Below, in pieces: positions 40,744 through 47,642 of a stretch of 64,000 nt of DNA. A program made the position numbers and the translations under genes. The stretch is from Mycobacterium paraterrae (GTDB lineage Bacteria; Actinomycetota; Actinomycetes; Mycobacteriales; Mycobacteriaceae): NCBI RefSeq assembly GCF_022430545.2, contig NZ_CP092488.2, positions 992,001 to 1,056,000 of the forward strand, written 5' to 3'. The notes under the pieces were generated by a model. That model made no database searches, was not told the DNA's origin, and worked only from the letters and a program-made list of their open reading frames with translations. How positions within the stretch are numbered: position 1 is the first letter of the stretch; each line of letters opens with the position of its first letter.

Positions 40744-42312
40744 ATGGCGATCACCATCCCATCCGGCCGGCCCAACTGGCGCTTCATGCGCTACGTTCGG
40801 CCGCCGACGAGAGACTCGAAGTTGGAGCCTCTGTACCCATTGAGGCCGGCAACGCGCCCGGTGCGGCTGGGCATTGATGTCGGGACCATCGCGGAGCCGC
40901 CGGAGGAGGGCTACATCACCGGGTTCCTGACGCGCGACGAGATCGAGGTGCACCTATTGATCCCGGCGGCAACGGAAGCTCCGAGCGGGTGGACCGAGTT
41001 GCTCGATGAACCGCCTTGCCACACCGTCAATTTCACGAACGTAGCTGACGCAGGCAAGTTCTGCGACGCGGCCGAGTTCTCCGTCAGCACCGCTCGTGGC
41101 GAGAGCTACCGTGCCTGGTCCAAGGCTCGGTTCTTCGCCGCGTACCAGCAGCTCGATGAGCACGATGCGCCGGACGGCCTCCCCCCGTTGACGCTCGATC
41201 AGCGACATCGTGCAGCTGCCTATGCTGCCGCCGCCGGGGCTGTTGGCATCGATGCCATCGTCACCACCGCCCCCACTGCGGGACGAACAGATGTCGCCGA
41301 CAACGATGTGGTCGTCAGCGTGACACCCGACGCGGCTGTACCACTCATCGGTCACTACTTGCGGGTGACTAGCAATCCGGTTGTGACGGTCGAGCGCGGC
41401 ATGTTGGTGGGTGGCGGAAGCTGGGAGACGACGGAGTCGACTGCGACCATCGTCAATCTTTACGACTGGGGCACGGTCAGCGGATTGCCATACTTCGATG
41501 CCGCTTCAATGTTTGCGGCTGCCGCTAAAGGTGGACCTGAGGCCGCAGAGGCATTCACGTCGGTTCGCATCCGCCTGAGACGTGCAGCGCGCGCGTTCGA
41601 CGATCTGCTGGCCGCGCTGTCGAACCCGCTGGACGGGAAGCGGAACGAAGATGTTGCCGAGGCTACCGCTGAAGCTTTTGACCGTGAATTACTCTATCTT
41701 GCAGCAGTTTTCGATATTTTCGGGCGTGCTTACCAAGCGATGGTCGACCCGTCAGTTGATCGGAAAAAGGCTCGGGGATCACTCGACTCGCGGACCTTCA
41801 TCGACAAGGAAGTGCGAACGCAGTACGACCAGTCACTTTTGGGTGACGTGACGCGCCTGCGGGTGTATGCGTGGCTCTGCAAGCAGTTGAGGAATCACAT
41901 CCACGATGGCGTTCTTGCCGTCGACACCCACCCTGGCCGCAGCTACGGCAACACGATGAACGTGGCGCTGAATCTCAGTGTGATTCCCGAGTTAGCCCTC
42001 GGTGCCGACAATGAGATGACTCAGCACCACTACGACGCGCTGGGAGTGTGGCAGACCGAACCTGTTTCGCCCTTTACCGGTTCGTCAATGGTGGCCGACC
42101 TTGCGACAACCGGTTTCACCCTCATCCGAGCGGCGCTCGAGTACATCGAAGCGTTCACGAAACTTATCGTCCGGAACAAACCGGCGAATGCGCCGTCGTC
42201 TAGTGCGTTCCTGGGATGCGTGCAGGCTCGTCCGGGCGAGGTCGAGCCAGCGCCCCCAAAGCGAGCAGTGTTCTATCAAGCACTGTTCGGATTACATCCG
42301 GACAGCGTGTAG
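40744..42312 (+). CDS. 522-residue protein of unknown function
   Basis: I do not recognise this protein. The first 230 residues look beta-rich (GYITGFLTRDEIEVHLLIPA), the middle part from about 290 is helical with RIRLRRAARAFDDLLAALSN, and the helical C-terminal half contains LCKQLRNHIHDGVL. The RNHIHDG segment resembles the RN...H active-site motif of HEPN ribonucleases, but spacing is R-x3-H rather than the usual R-x4-6-H, so this is only suggestive. No membrane helix or signal peptide. ATG 40744 has no clear ribosome site. It lies between cargo and the conjugation module; abortive infection or element maintenance are possible roles. Confidence 0.6.
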   Translation: MAITIPSGRPNWRFMRYVRPPTRDSKLEPLYPLRPATRPVRLGIDVGTIAEPPEEGYITGFLTRDEIEVHLLIPAATEAPSGWTELLDEPPCHTVNFTNVADAGKFCDAAEFSVSTARGESYRAWSKARFFAAYQQLDEHDAPDGLPPLTLDQRHRAAAYAAAAGAVGIDAIVTTAPTAGRTDVADNDVVVSVTPDAAVPLIGHYLRVTSNPVVTVERGMLVGGGSWETTESTATIVNLYDWGTVSGLPYFDAASMFAAAAKGGPEAAEAFTSVRIRLRRAARAFDDLLAALSNPLDGKRNEDVAEATAEAFDRELLYLAAVFDIFGRAYQAMVDPSVDRKKARGSLDSRTFIDKEVRTQYDQSLLGDVTRLRVYAWLCKQLRNHIHDGVLAVDTHPGRSYGNTMNVALNLSVIPELALGADNEMTQHHYDALGVWQTEPVSPFTGSSMVADLATTGFTLIRAALEYIEAFTKLIVRNKPANAPSSSAFLGCVQARPGEVEPAPPKRAVFYQALFGLHPDSV

Positions 42313-42319
42313 TGGACCC

Positions 42320-42751
42320 CTAGCAGCCCGACACGAGGTTGACGCCGTCATGGACCCGCGAATGAGTTTCTTCGTCGAACGCGTCCAGTACACGCACCGC
42401 GAATGCAGGATTCATCGCTGACTGAACTTCCTCCCTTGTCATCCAACGAACCTCGCGGGCTTCCGCAGTGGGGTGAGTGTCCCCATCGGCCGGATGGCAG
42501 CGGTAGACCAGAGCGACAATCCCATGGGTCAGGTTCTTGTAAACGCCGGTGAGACGTTCTACCTTCACCGTCAATCCGGTTTCCTCAAGGACTTCGCGCC
42601 GAACACCGTCCTCAAAAGATTCGCCTAGTTCGAGTACACCACCAGGGGCTTCCCAGTGGCCGTTGTCGTCCCGCCTGATCACGAGAACGCGATCATCGTC
42701 ACGCACTACGATGCCGGCGACACTGACCGAGTGCTTAGGCGAGGTTGCCAT
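42320..42751 (-). CDS. Nudix hydrolase, Pif-like immunity factor
   Basis: Nudix-fold protein of 143 residues. The Nudix box is complete: GGVLELGESFEDGVRREVLEETGL (first part GGVLELGE, then REVLEETGL), with the Gly, two Glu-Glu and Arg-Glu positions of GX5EX7REUXEEXGU. It diverges from the GntR/UTRA gene over a gap with a CTAGAC palindrome. pSAM2 encodes a Nudix protein, Pif, in the same neighbourhood, where it prevents redundant transfer between donor cells. The same role is proposed here from position and family; a general nucleotide-cleaning role is the alternative. Confidence 0.86.
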   Translation of the reverse strand: MATSPKHSVSVAGIVVRDDDRVLVIRRDDNGHWEAPGGVLELGESFEDGVRREVLEETGLTVKVERLTGVYKNLTHGIVALVYRCHPADGDTHPTAEAREVRWMTREEVQSAMNPAFAVRVLDAFDEETHSRVHDGVNLVSGC

Positions 42752-42805
42752 TTCTGGGGTCCTCCTTGTTCGATGCCGGCAGAAGAGACACGGGTTGACT
42801 GGCTT

Positions 42806-42824
42806 CCTAGACTAGTCGTCTAGG
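42806..42824. promoter_or_regulatory. KorSA-like operator between Nudix and gntR
   Basis: CCTAGAC-TAGTC-GTCTAGG is a perfect 7-bp inverted repeat with a 5-base centre, directly before the gntR start. The CTAGAC core is repeated at 43667-43701 upstream of the pra-like gene, which supports a single GntR regulator binding both. Confidence 0.72.
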
Positions 42825-42830
42825 CATGTG

Positions 42831-43625
42831 ATGGAAGGCCAGCGGGTGCTGCAACTTGGACAAATCGACAGAGCCGATGACAAGCCGCCATATCGGCAGA
42901 TCGCGGGCATGTTGCGAGAAGCGATCCGTTCCAACCGGCTAGCTCCCGGGGAACGACTGCCGTCTGAGACGGAACTTATCGAGCATTTCGGTGTGGCACG
43001 CATGACGGTAAGACAAGCTGTGCAGGAGCTTCGTTCCGAGGGACTGGTCGTCTCGCAGCATGGCCGCGGGGTGTTTATTCGCCCGACGCCCCCCATCCGC
43101 CGGCTCGCGTCGGATCGATTCGCGCGACAGCATCGCGCGGCAGGCAAGGCGGCGTTTACCGTCGAGGCCGAGAAATCGGGTTACTCGCCGCAAGTCGACA
43201 ATATTGCGGTGAGCCGCGAGAAGCCGAATTCGTTTGTAGCGGAACGACTTCGATTATCACCGGACGATGACATCGTCGTGCGATCGCGCCGCTACCTGGC
43301 GAATGGCCGACCGGTTGAAACGGCGGTCTCCTTCATCCCGGCTGCTTTCGCCGAAGGCACGAGGATCGAGCAGGTGGACACTGGGCCCGGGGGCATCTAC
43401 GCCCGACTGGAAGAGAATGGCCACGTACTCGGTCACTTCACCGAGGAGGTCGCAGCCCGAATGCCCACTCCCGAAGAACGGCGGCAACTGGAACTCGAAC
43501 CAGGCGTTCCCGTATTGACAGTGCTGCGAACCGCATATGACGCGAATGACGTGGCGGTTGAGGTCTGCGACACGGTGAAAGTTGCTTCCGCCTACCTGCT
43601 CGAATACGAGTTCCCGGCCCGCTGA
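42831..43625 (+). CDS. GntR-family regulator with UTRA domain (KorSA-like)
   Basis: Regulator of 264 residues. The N-terminal winged helix reads PPYRQIAGMLREAIRSNRLAPGERLPSETELIEHFGVARMTVRQAV, recognisable by LPSETELIEHFGVARMTVRQ, and the C-terminal UTRA domain (about 95-255) has VRSRRYLANGRPVE and VEVCDTVKVASAYLLEYEF. In pSAM2 the GntR protein KorSA represses pra and so keeps the element integrated. Position beside Nudix and upstream of a pra-like gene, with matching CTAGAC palindromes, gives the same role here. GTG 42828 is an alternative start. Confidence 0.9.
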   Translation: MEGQRVLQLGQIDRADDKPPYRQIAGMLREAIRSNRLAPGERLPSETELIEHFGVARMTVRQAVQELRSEGLVVSQHGRGVFIRPTPPIRRLASDRFARQHRAAGKAAFTVEAEKSGYSPQVDNIAVSREKPNSFVAERLRLSPDDDIVVRSRRYLANGRPVETAVSFIPAAFAEGTRIEQVDTGPGGIYARLEENGHVLGHFTEEVAARMPTPEERRQLELEPGVPVLTVLRTAYDANDVAVEVCDTVKVASAYLLEYEFPAR

Positions 43626-43666
43626 GCCCAAAGTCTTCGATCAACTGGGCGTCGACCGTTGCACTC

Positions 43667-43701
43667 CTCTAGACGACTATGTAACCTCAACTTGTCTAGA
43701 G
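43667..43701. promoter_or_regulatory. KorSA-like operator upstream of the pra-traB-xis-int operon
   Basis: CTCTAGAC (43667-43674) and GTCTAGAG (43694-43701) are perfect 8-bp inverted arms 19 bases apart, each containing the CTAGAC core of the site at 42806-42824. The pair brackets the probable promoter of the transfer and excision operon, 24 bp before the pra-like start, so the GntR protein likely represses it. Confidence 0.68.
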
Positions 43702-43724
43702 CAGTTCTCATGAAAGGTCGACAA

Positions 43725-44147
43725 ATGTCTGTGCCGAAATGGCTCAAGGTGTCACACCAGCAGGTTTTCCCACGCAAAGCGTTTGTGGTGTCCGACGTGA
43801 CGGCGGTGATCGATTACGAGCGGTCGACGAAGGACAACAAGGTCCAGGCGACTGATCGAGAATCAGGCGCTCCGTTGTGGCAGGTCGAAGTCCTCGACGG
43901 CGACCCGACAGCTAGTAAGCGAGCGCGCACTCTCACCGTCAAGTTCGCAACGCCCAAGCAGCCTGTGTGCCCACCGAACACTGCCGGAATGCCCTTCACA
44001 CCAGTGATTTTCGAGGAACTATACATATTGCCGTACGTAGACCGTTCGAGCGAATCCGGCCGCATCGCGTGGTCGTTTCGGGCCTCGGGTATGACTGCGG
44101 ACACCGGCAAGGCGGGGTCCTCAGCGGGAGACCGGGTGTCAGCATGA
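43725..44147 (+). CDS. Pra-like activator of replication, integration and excision
   Basis: A 140-residue protein without signal or membrane segment. VFPRKAFVVSDVTAVIDYERSTKDNKVQATD (for example STKDNKVQATDRESG) and LWQVEVLDGDPTASK, with FTPVIFEELYILPYV near the end, match the AICE proteins annotated as plasmid replication, integration and excision activator (Pra of pSAM2). Pra switches on rep, xis and int. ATG 43725 is chosen; ATG 43710 is also possible. It overlaps the translocase gene by ATGA and is preceded by a KorSA-like operator, reproducing the pSAM2 circuit. Confidence 0.8.
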   Translation: MSVPKWLKVSHQQVFPRKAFVVSDVTAVIDYERSTKDNKVQATDRESGAPLWQVEVLDGDPTASKRARTLTVKFATPKQPVCPPNTAGMPFTPVIFEELYILPYVDRSSESGRIAWSFRASGMTADTGKAGSSAGDRVSA

Positions 44148-45490
44148 GTCCGTACGACCCCGTAGTACCTAGCGATCCGTATTCGATTCCAGATCCCGAC
44201 GCCGGCATCGACTTCTTTGACCTCACGCACCTGCTGGCGGTCGGCGCCATGTGGCTCATTGCGGTGATCGGCGTGGTCGCCGTTTCGCTCGTCGTTTGGA
44301 GAGTGCGTTCCCCCGCCACATTTGGGCGTTATGTTGCAACACCAGCATGTCGGGCCCGATGGCTGATCTGGGCATCGATCTCCTGGCCACGGGTTGCCAA
44401 GGCCTGCGGGTTGTCGACTCCCGAGCACGTCACACGCACGGACGCACAGGGCAAGAGCAGGACGAGGACAGTTTGGACTCATCCTCGCCTTCTCGGGGTG
44501 AGCATGTTCGGCGACTGCCTACGGATGACAGTCCGAACACGGACCGGCCAGACGGTGGACGACCTCGAAAACGCGGTCCCCGCAATTCGTGACGCTGTCG
44601 GGGCGCATTCCGCCCGCTCGACACTGATCGGCCCCGGCACGGTTCGCGTGGAATTCGTTATGAAACAATGCCTTTCAGAGGCAGAGACCGCTGCATTCCC
44701 AACCAGCGTCGAGCCGACGGGCGTCGAGGTCGGCCGGCGTGAGAATGGGTCGGCATGGACTCTGCGCGTCGCCGGCCTGCACACCCTCACTGTTGGGTGC
44801 TCGGGTGCGGGCAAGGGCTCCGTTTTTTGGGGCATTGCAGGCGGATTAGGCCCAGCCATCAAGGCGGGAACCGTGCGGCTGTTCGCCGTGGATCTCAAGT
44901 ACGGGATCGAAGTGTCAGTCGGGTCTGCACTATTCAGCGGCATTGCGACGACCGAGGCCAACGCCGCGAGACTGCTGACCAACTTGGAGGAGCTACTAGA
45001 CAGCCGCGGTCGCAGGATGGCCGGCCGAGCGCGTTCGCACACACCGAGCACCGCCGAACCGCTCGTCGTGCTGCTCATCGATGAATTCGCGGGCTTGACC
45101 GCATACATGACGGACGCGGCACTGAGGAAGCAAGTTGCGGGCTCACTCTCACGCATCCTGACAAAGGGTAGGGCTGTAGGCATCGTGGTCGCCGCATTCA
45201 TGCAGGACCCTCGCAAGGAGATTCTGCCCATGCGCGGGTTGTTCACCCAAACCGTCGCACTGCGGCTGCGCTCACGCGACGAAGTCGCCATGGTCTTGGG
45301 TGACGGCCTCGCCGACGCCGCCCCCGCGCATCGGATCAACCCAAATGAGCCTGGTACCGGATACGTCATCGCCGAAGACGGGTCAACGATGCGAGTACGC
45401 GCCGACTTCTGGCCCGATTCGCTAATCCGTTCTGTCGCACAAGAATACGGGCCTACAAGCTCAAGTCGCGCTGGTTCAGCAGAGAACTGA
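44144..45490 (+). CDS. FtsK/SpoIIIE-type conjugative DNA translocase (TraB/TraSA-like)
   Basis: Transfer ATPase of 448 residues. A membrane helix at about 29-51 is followed by the motor domain with Walker A GCSGAGKGS (218-226) and Walker B VVLLIDEFAG (308-317), then RGLFTQTVALRLRSRDE, typical of FtsK/TraB proteins. In AICEs this single ring pumps double-stranded DNA between mycelial or neighbouring cells. The C-terminal end is short, with a possible winged-helix recognition region lacking, so clt-site specificity cannot be judged. It is translationally coupled to the pra-like gene and followed 10 bp later by the excisionase. Confidence 0.9.
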   Translation: MSPYDPVVPSDPYSIPDPDAGIDFFDLTHLLAVGAMWLIAVIGVVAVSLVVWRVRSPATFGRYVATPACRARWLIWASISWPRVAKACGLSTPEHVTRTDAQGKSRTRTVWTHPRLLGVSMFGDCLRMTVRTRTGQTVDDLENAVPAIRDAVGAHSARSTLIGPGTVRVEFVMKQCLSEAETAAFPTSVEPTGVEVGRRENGSAWTLRVAGLHTLTVGCSGAGKGSVFWGIAGGLGPAIKAGTVRLFAVDLKYGIEVSVGSALFSGIATTEANAARLLTNLEELLDSRGRRMAGRARSHTPSTAEPLVVLLIDEFAGLTAYMTDAALRKQVAGSLSRILTKGRAVGIVVAAFMQDPRKEILPMRGLFTQTVALRLRSRDEVAMVLGDGLADAAPAHRINPNEPGTGYVIAEDGSTMRVRADFWPDSLIRSVAQEYGPTSSSRAGSAEN

Positions 45491-45500
45491 GGACATCGGC

Positions 45501-45734
45501 ATGACAACCCTCGGCATCAAAACCAGCGCCACCGCGACAGCGACCTTTCCAGAGCTTCTAACAGCGGAGCAGGTGGCCGAGCTGCTTGGCGTGTCCGCTG
45601 CGACGGTGAGTCGATGGGGCGCATTGCGCGAACACGGCGCAGACGTGGGACCGCCCTGCTACACGCTATCTGATCGCGTAAGACGTTGGGACGCAGCTGA
45701 AGTCCGCGCATGGCTTCGTAAGGTGCGTCGCTAA
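45501..45734 (+). CDS. xis: Excisionase (Xis), MerR-like helix-turn-helix
   Basis: DNA-binding protein of 77 residues with LLTAEQVAELLGVSAATVSRW, the MerR/excisionase helix-turn-helix, and RVRRWDAAEVRAWLRKVRR at the C-terminus. It is the directionality factor that bends DNA for excision by the integrase. Its TAA stop is directly followed by the integrase GTG, an arrangement that balances the two proteins. The PPCYTLSDRVRRW segment is typical of actinobacterial AICE Xis proteins. Confidence 0.88.
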   Translation: MTTLGIKTSATATATFPELLTAEQVAELLGVSAATVSRWGALREHGADVGPPCYTLSDRVRRWDAAEVRAWLRKVRR

Positions 45735-46892
45735 GTGGCCGGATCGGTCCCGCGCGGTATCCGAAAGCGGATCAATTCGGCCGGTCTGCCGCGCTATCAA
45801 GTGCGCTACCTGGTGCGTGATTCAGACTCCCCGTCGGGATGGGCTGAGACGTCGTCGACGTTCGCCACCTTGCGAGAAGCGCGGGCATTCAAGGCCGACC
45901 GGGATGGCGAAGCGGCGATCGGCGCCAGACGCTTCGACCCCCGACTTGGCCGGGCCAAACTCGCCGCTGTCTGGACGCAATACAGCGCGTTGAAACGCCC
46001 CGCAGTGTCGCCCAAGACCTGGAGCGGCTACACCCAGCATTGGGAACTACGCATCAGTCCGCGTTTCGGCCACGTCCCGGTTGATGAAATCAGCCGAAAG
46101 GATATACAGCAATTCATCGATTCCATGACCGTCGGTCCCTGGGCCAAACTCGCCACGCTGCGGCTGCTGCGGTCGATTCTCGACATGGCGCGCGAGGACG
46201 GTCGAATCCACAGCAACCCGGCTGACGGGGTGTCATCCGGGCGGATACCCACCCGAGAACGCCACCGCTATCTGACCGCCACCGAAGTCGCCGCCCTGGC
46301 AGCCGCATGCGGCGACCACGGCGACGTGGTGATCATCCTCGCCTTCACCGGCCTGCGCTGGTCCGAACTCGTCGGCCTGCGGGTCGGCGACATCGACCTA
46401 ACTGCGCGTCGGCTCTATGTCCGCCAGGCCGCGCCAGAAGTGGAAGGCCGGATCATCGTCGGGCCGCCAAAAACTCGCGCCGCCGCCCGAACCGTCCCAC
46501 TCCCCCAAATCGTCATCGACGCGCTCAAACCAAGGATCGATAATCGCGCGCCCACAGAACATGCAATCACCTCGCCAAATGGCGGGTTCCTCAGATCAAA
46601 CAACTGGCGCCGGCATACCGACTGGAACGAAGCCCTAAAGAAAACCGGACTGGTGCCGCTGACGATTCACGACCTGCGCCACACCTACGCCAGCCTGGCC
46701 CGGGCCTCCGGCGCCGACCTCCGCTACGTCCAGAAGACGATGGGGCACTCGACGCCGACCGTCACCGCGAACATCTACAGCGACCTCTATTCAGACGAAC
46801 TCGACCACGTAGCCACGAATCTCGACCGGCTTCAGGACGTCGCCAAAAACCGGGCGAACGGACAGGAACCGGACACACCGAACCATCCATAG
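45735..46892 (+). CDS. int: Tyrosine recombinase integrase of the element
   Basis: Integrase of 385 residues. An N-terminal arm-binding domain (about 15-65), a core-binding SAM-like domain (70-165) and the catalytic domain are visible, with residues Arg208 (TGLRWSE), Lys246, His312 and Arg315 (HDLRH), His338 (MGHST) and nucleophile Tyr348. All key residues are present. The gene starts with GTG immediately after xis and ends 32 bp before the tRNA-Phe attachment site, the usual AICE position. It should catalyse recombination within the 19-bp core of the att repeats. Confidence 0.95.
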   Translation: MAGSVPRGIRKRINSAGLPRYQVRYLVRDSDSPSGWAETSSTFATLREARAFKADRDGEAAIGARRFDPRLGRAKLAAVWTQYSALKRPAVSPKTWSGYTQHWELRISPRFGHVPVDEISRKDIQQFIDSMTVGPWAKLATLRLLRSILDMAREDGRIHSNPADGVSSGRIPTRERHRYLTATEVAALAAACGDHGDVVIILAFTGLRWSELVGLRVGDIDLTARRLYVRQAAPEVEGRIIVGPPKTRAAARTVPLPQIVIDALKPRIDNRAPTEHAITSPNGGFLRSNNWRRHTDWNEALKKTGLVPLTIHDLRHTYASLARASGADLRYVQKTMGHSTPTVTANIYSDLYSDELDHVATNLDRLQDVAKNRANGQEPDTPNHP

Positions 46893-46924
46893 AGTGCCAT
46901 CACCGCGTCCGTGCAGCTCAAGAC

Positions 46925-46974
46925 TGGTGGCCAGGGGCGGGATCGAACCGCCGACCTTCCGCTTTTCAGGCGGA
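46925..46974 (-). repeat. attR: element-derived 3' half of tRNA-Phe
   Basis: Direct repeat of 30504-30553 that completes the functional tRNA-Phe gene. Since the tRNA 5' part lies on the chromosome side (46975-47001) and the integrase on the other, this 3' half came with the element. It differs from attL by a swapped T-stem base pair (46936 and 46951). Confidence 0.92.
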
Positions 46975-47001
46975 CGCTCGTACCAACTGAGCTACCTGGC
47001 C
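46925..47001 (-). tRNA. tRNA-Phe (GAA), integration site of the AICE
   Basis: Complete cloverleaf with encoded CCA: acceptor GGCCAGG/CCTGGCC, D-arm GCTC/GAGC, anticodon loop CTGAAAA with GAA, T-arm GGCGG-TTCGATC-CCGCC. The last 50 bases (CCA to anticodon) are duplicated at 30504-30553. The gene stays intact because the element supplies the 3' end. Confidence 0.97.
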
Positions 47002-47039
47002 GGAAGGCACCGTGCCGCTGAAGTGCCTCACAACATAAG

Positions 47040-47113
47040 CGACCCTGACGGGACTCGAACCCGCGACCTCCGCCGTGACAGGGCGGCGCGCTAACCAACT
47101 GCGCCACAGGGCC
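47040..47113 (-). tRNA. tRNA-Asp (GTC)
   Basis: A 74-base cloverleaf with anticodon loop CTGTCAC, acceptor GGCCCTG paired to CAGGGTC (one G-U) and T-loop TTCGAGT. CCA is not encoded. It lies 38 bp upstream of tRNA-Phe on the same strand. Confidence 0.96.
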
Positions 47114-47144
47114 TTGCTCTTACTCCGCGTTGCCGCGTCGCACG

Positions 47145-47217
47145 TACCCCCAACGGGATTCGAACCCGTGCTACCGCCGTGAAAGGGCGGCGTCCTAGGC
47201 CACTAGACGATGGGGGC
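47145..47217 (-). tRNA. tRNA-Glu (TTC)
   Basis: A 73-base cloverleaf with anticodon loop CTTTCAC, acceptor GCCCCCA with TGGGGGT and T-loop TTCGAAT. It heads the minus-strand Glu-Asp-Phe tRNA cluster and is divergent from tRNA-Lys. Confidence 0.96.
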
Positions 47218-47329
47218 CAGAACCGAATCTCTTCGGGGGTACTCACAACGTGGTTCGTTGGAGCCACGCTAGCTTAGGGCACCGGGGGCCGAATCCTCAA
47301 ACGAGGACCCAGTACTCTGGTCCGTCGCC

Positions 47330-47405
47330 GCCCCTATAGCTCAGTTGGTAGAGCTACGGACTTTTAATCCGCAGGTCCTAGGTTCGAGTCCTAGTGGGGG
47401 CACCA
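47330..47405 (+). tRNA. tRNA-Lys (TTT)
   Basis: Cloverleaf with encoded CCA: acceptor GCCCCTA/TGGGGGC, anticodon loop CTTTTAA with TTT, T-arm CTAGG-TTCGAGT-CCTAG. It is divergent from the Glu-Asp-Phe cluster over 112 bp that should hold both promoters. The 237 bp from here to the next gene contain nothing I recognise. Confidence 0.97.
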
Positions 47406-47642
47406 GGAGCCGTTTGTATCTCGGCTGATGTTTTACGTCTACTTCGGCTAATGCACGCCTTCGAACGAGGCGTTGAGCTATACCGATCGGTGTACTACCG
47501 AGCCCTGGAACTCCTAGAAATTAGGGCGCCTCGGCGCAAAAGTCGTCAAGGCGCTGGAGACGACCCCCGCGTCGGTGCGGGTCGGCTTCACCGACTGACG
47601 TCGAACCGCTGCACTCGATCGCACATTGGGTACCCGGGGCCG

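Larger units (their letters stand above)
30504..46974. mobile_element. Actinomycete integrative and conjugative element (AICE) in tRNA-Phe
   Basis: A 16.5-kb element bounded by direct repeats of the tRNA-Phe 3' half (30504-30553 and 46925-46974). The backbone is a HUH Rep (30745), Nudix (42320), GntR/UTRA (42831), Pra-like (43725), FtsK/TraB-type translocase (44144), excisionase (45501) and integrase (45735) ending 32 bp from the tRNA. This is the module set of pSAM2-type AICEs, which transfer double-stranded DNA through one TraB ring. Between Rep and the Nudix gene lies about 9.7 kb of cargo: two TetR genes, a P450, an MmpL, an alpha/beta hydrolase, a DUF6188-like gene and an unknown 522-residue protein. 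All backbone genes appear intact, so mobility is plausible. Confidence 0.93.

Noticed and set aside
30504..46974. Prophage
   Set aside because: No capsid, portal, terminase, tail or lysis gene; the HUH Rep and FtsK-type translocase fit an AICE.
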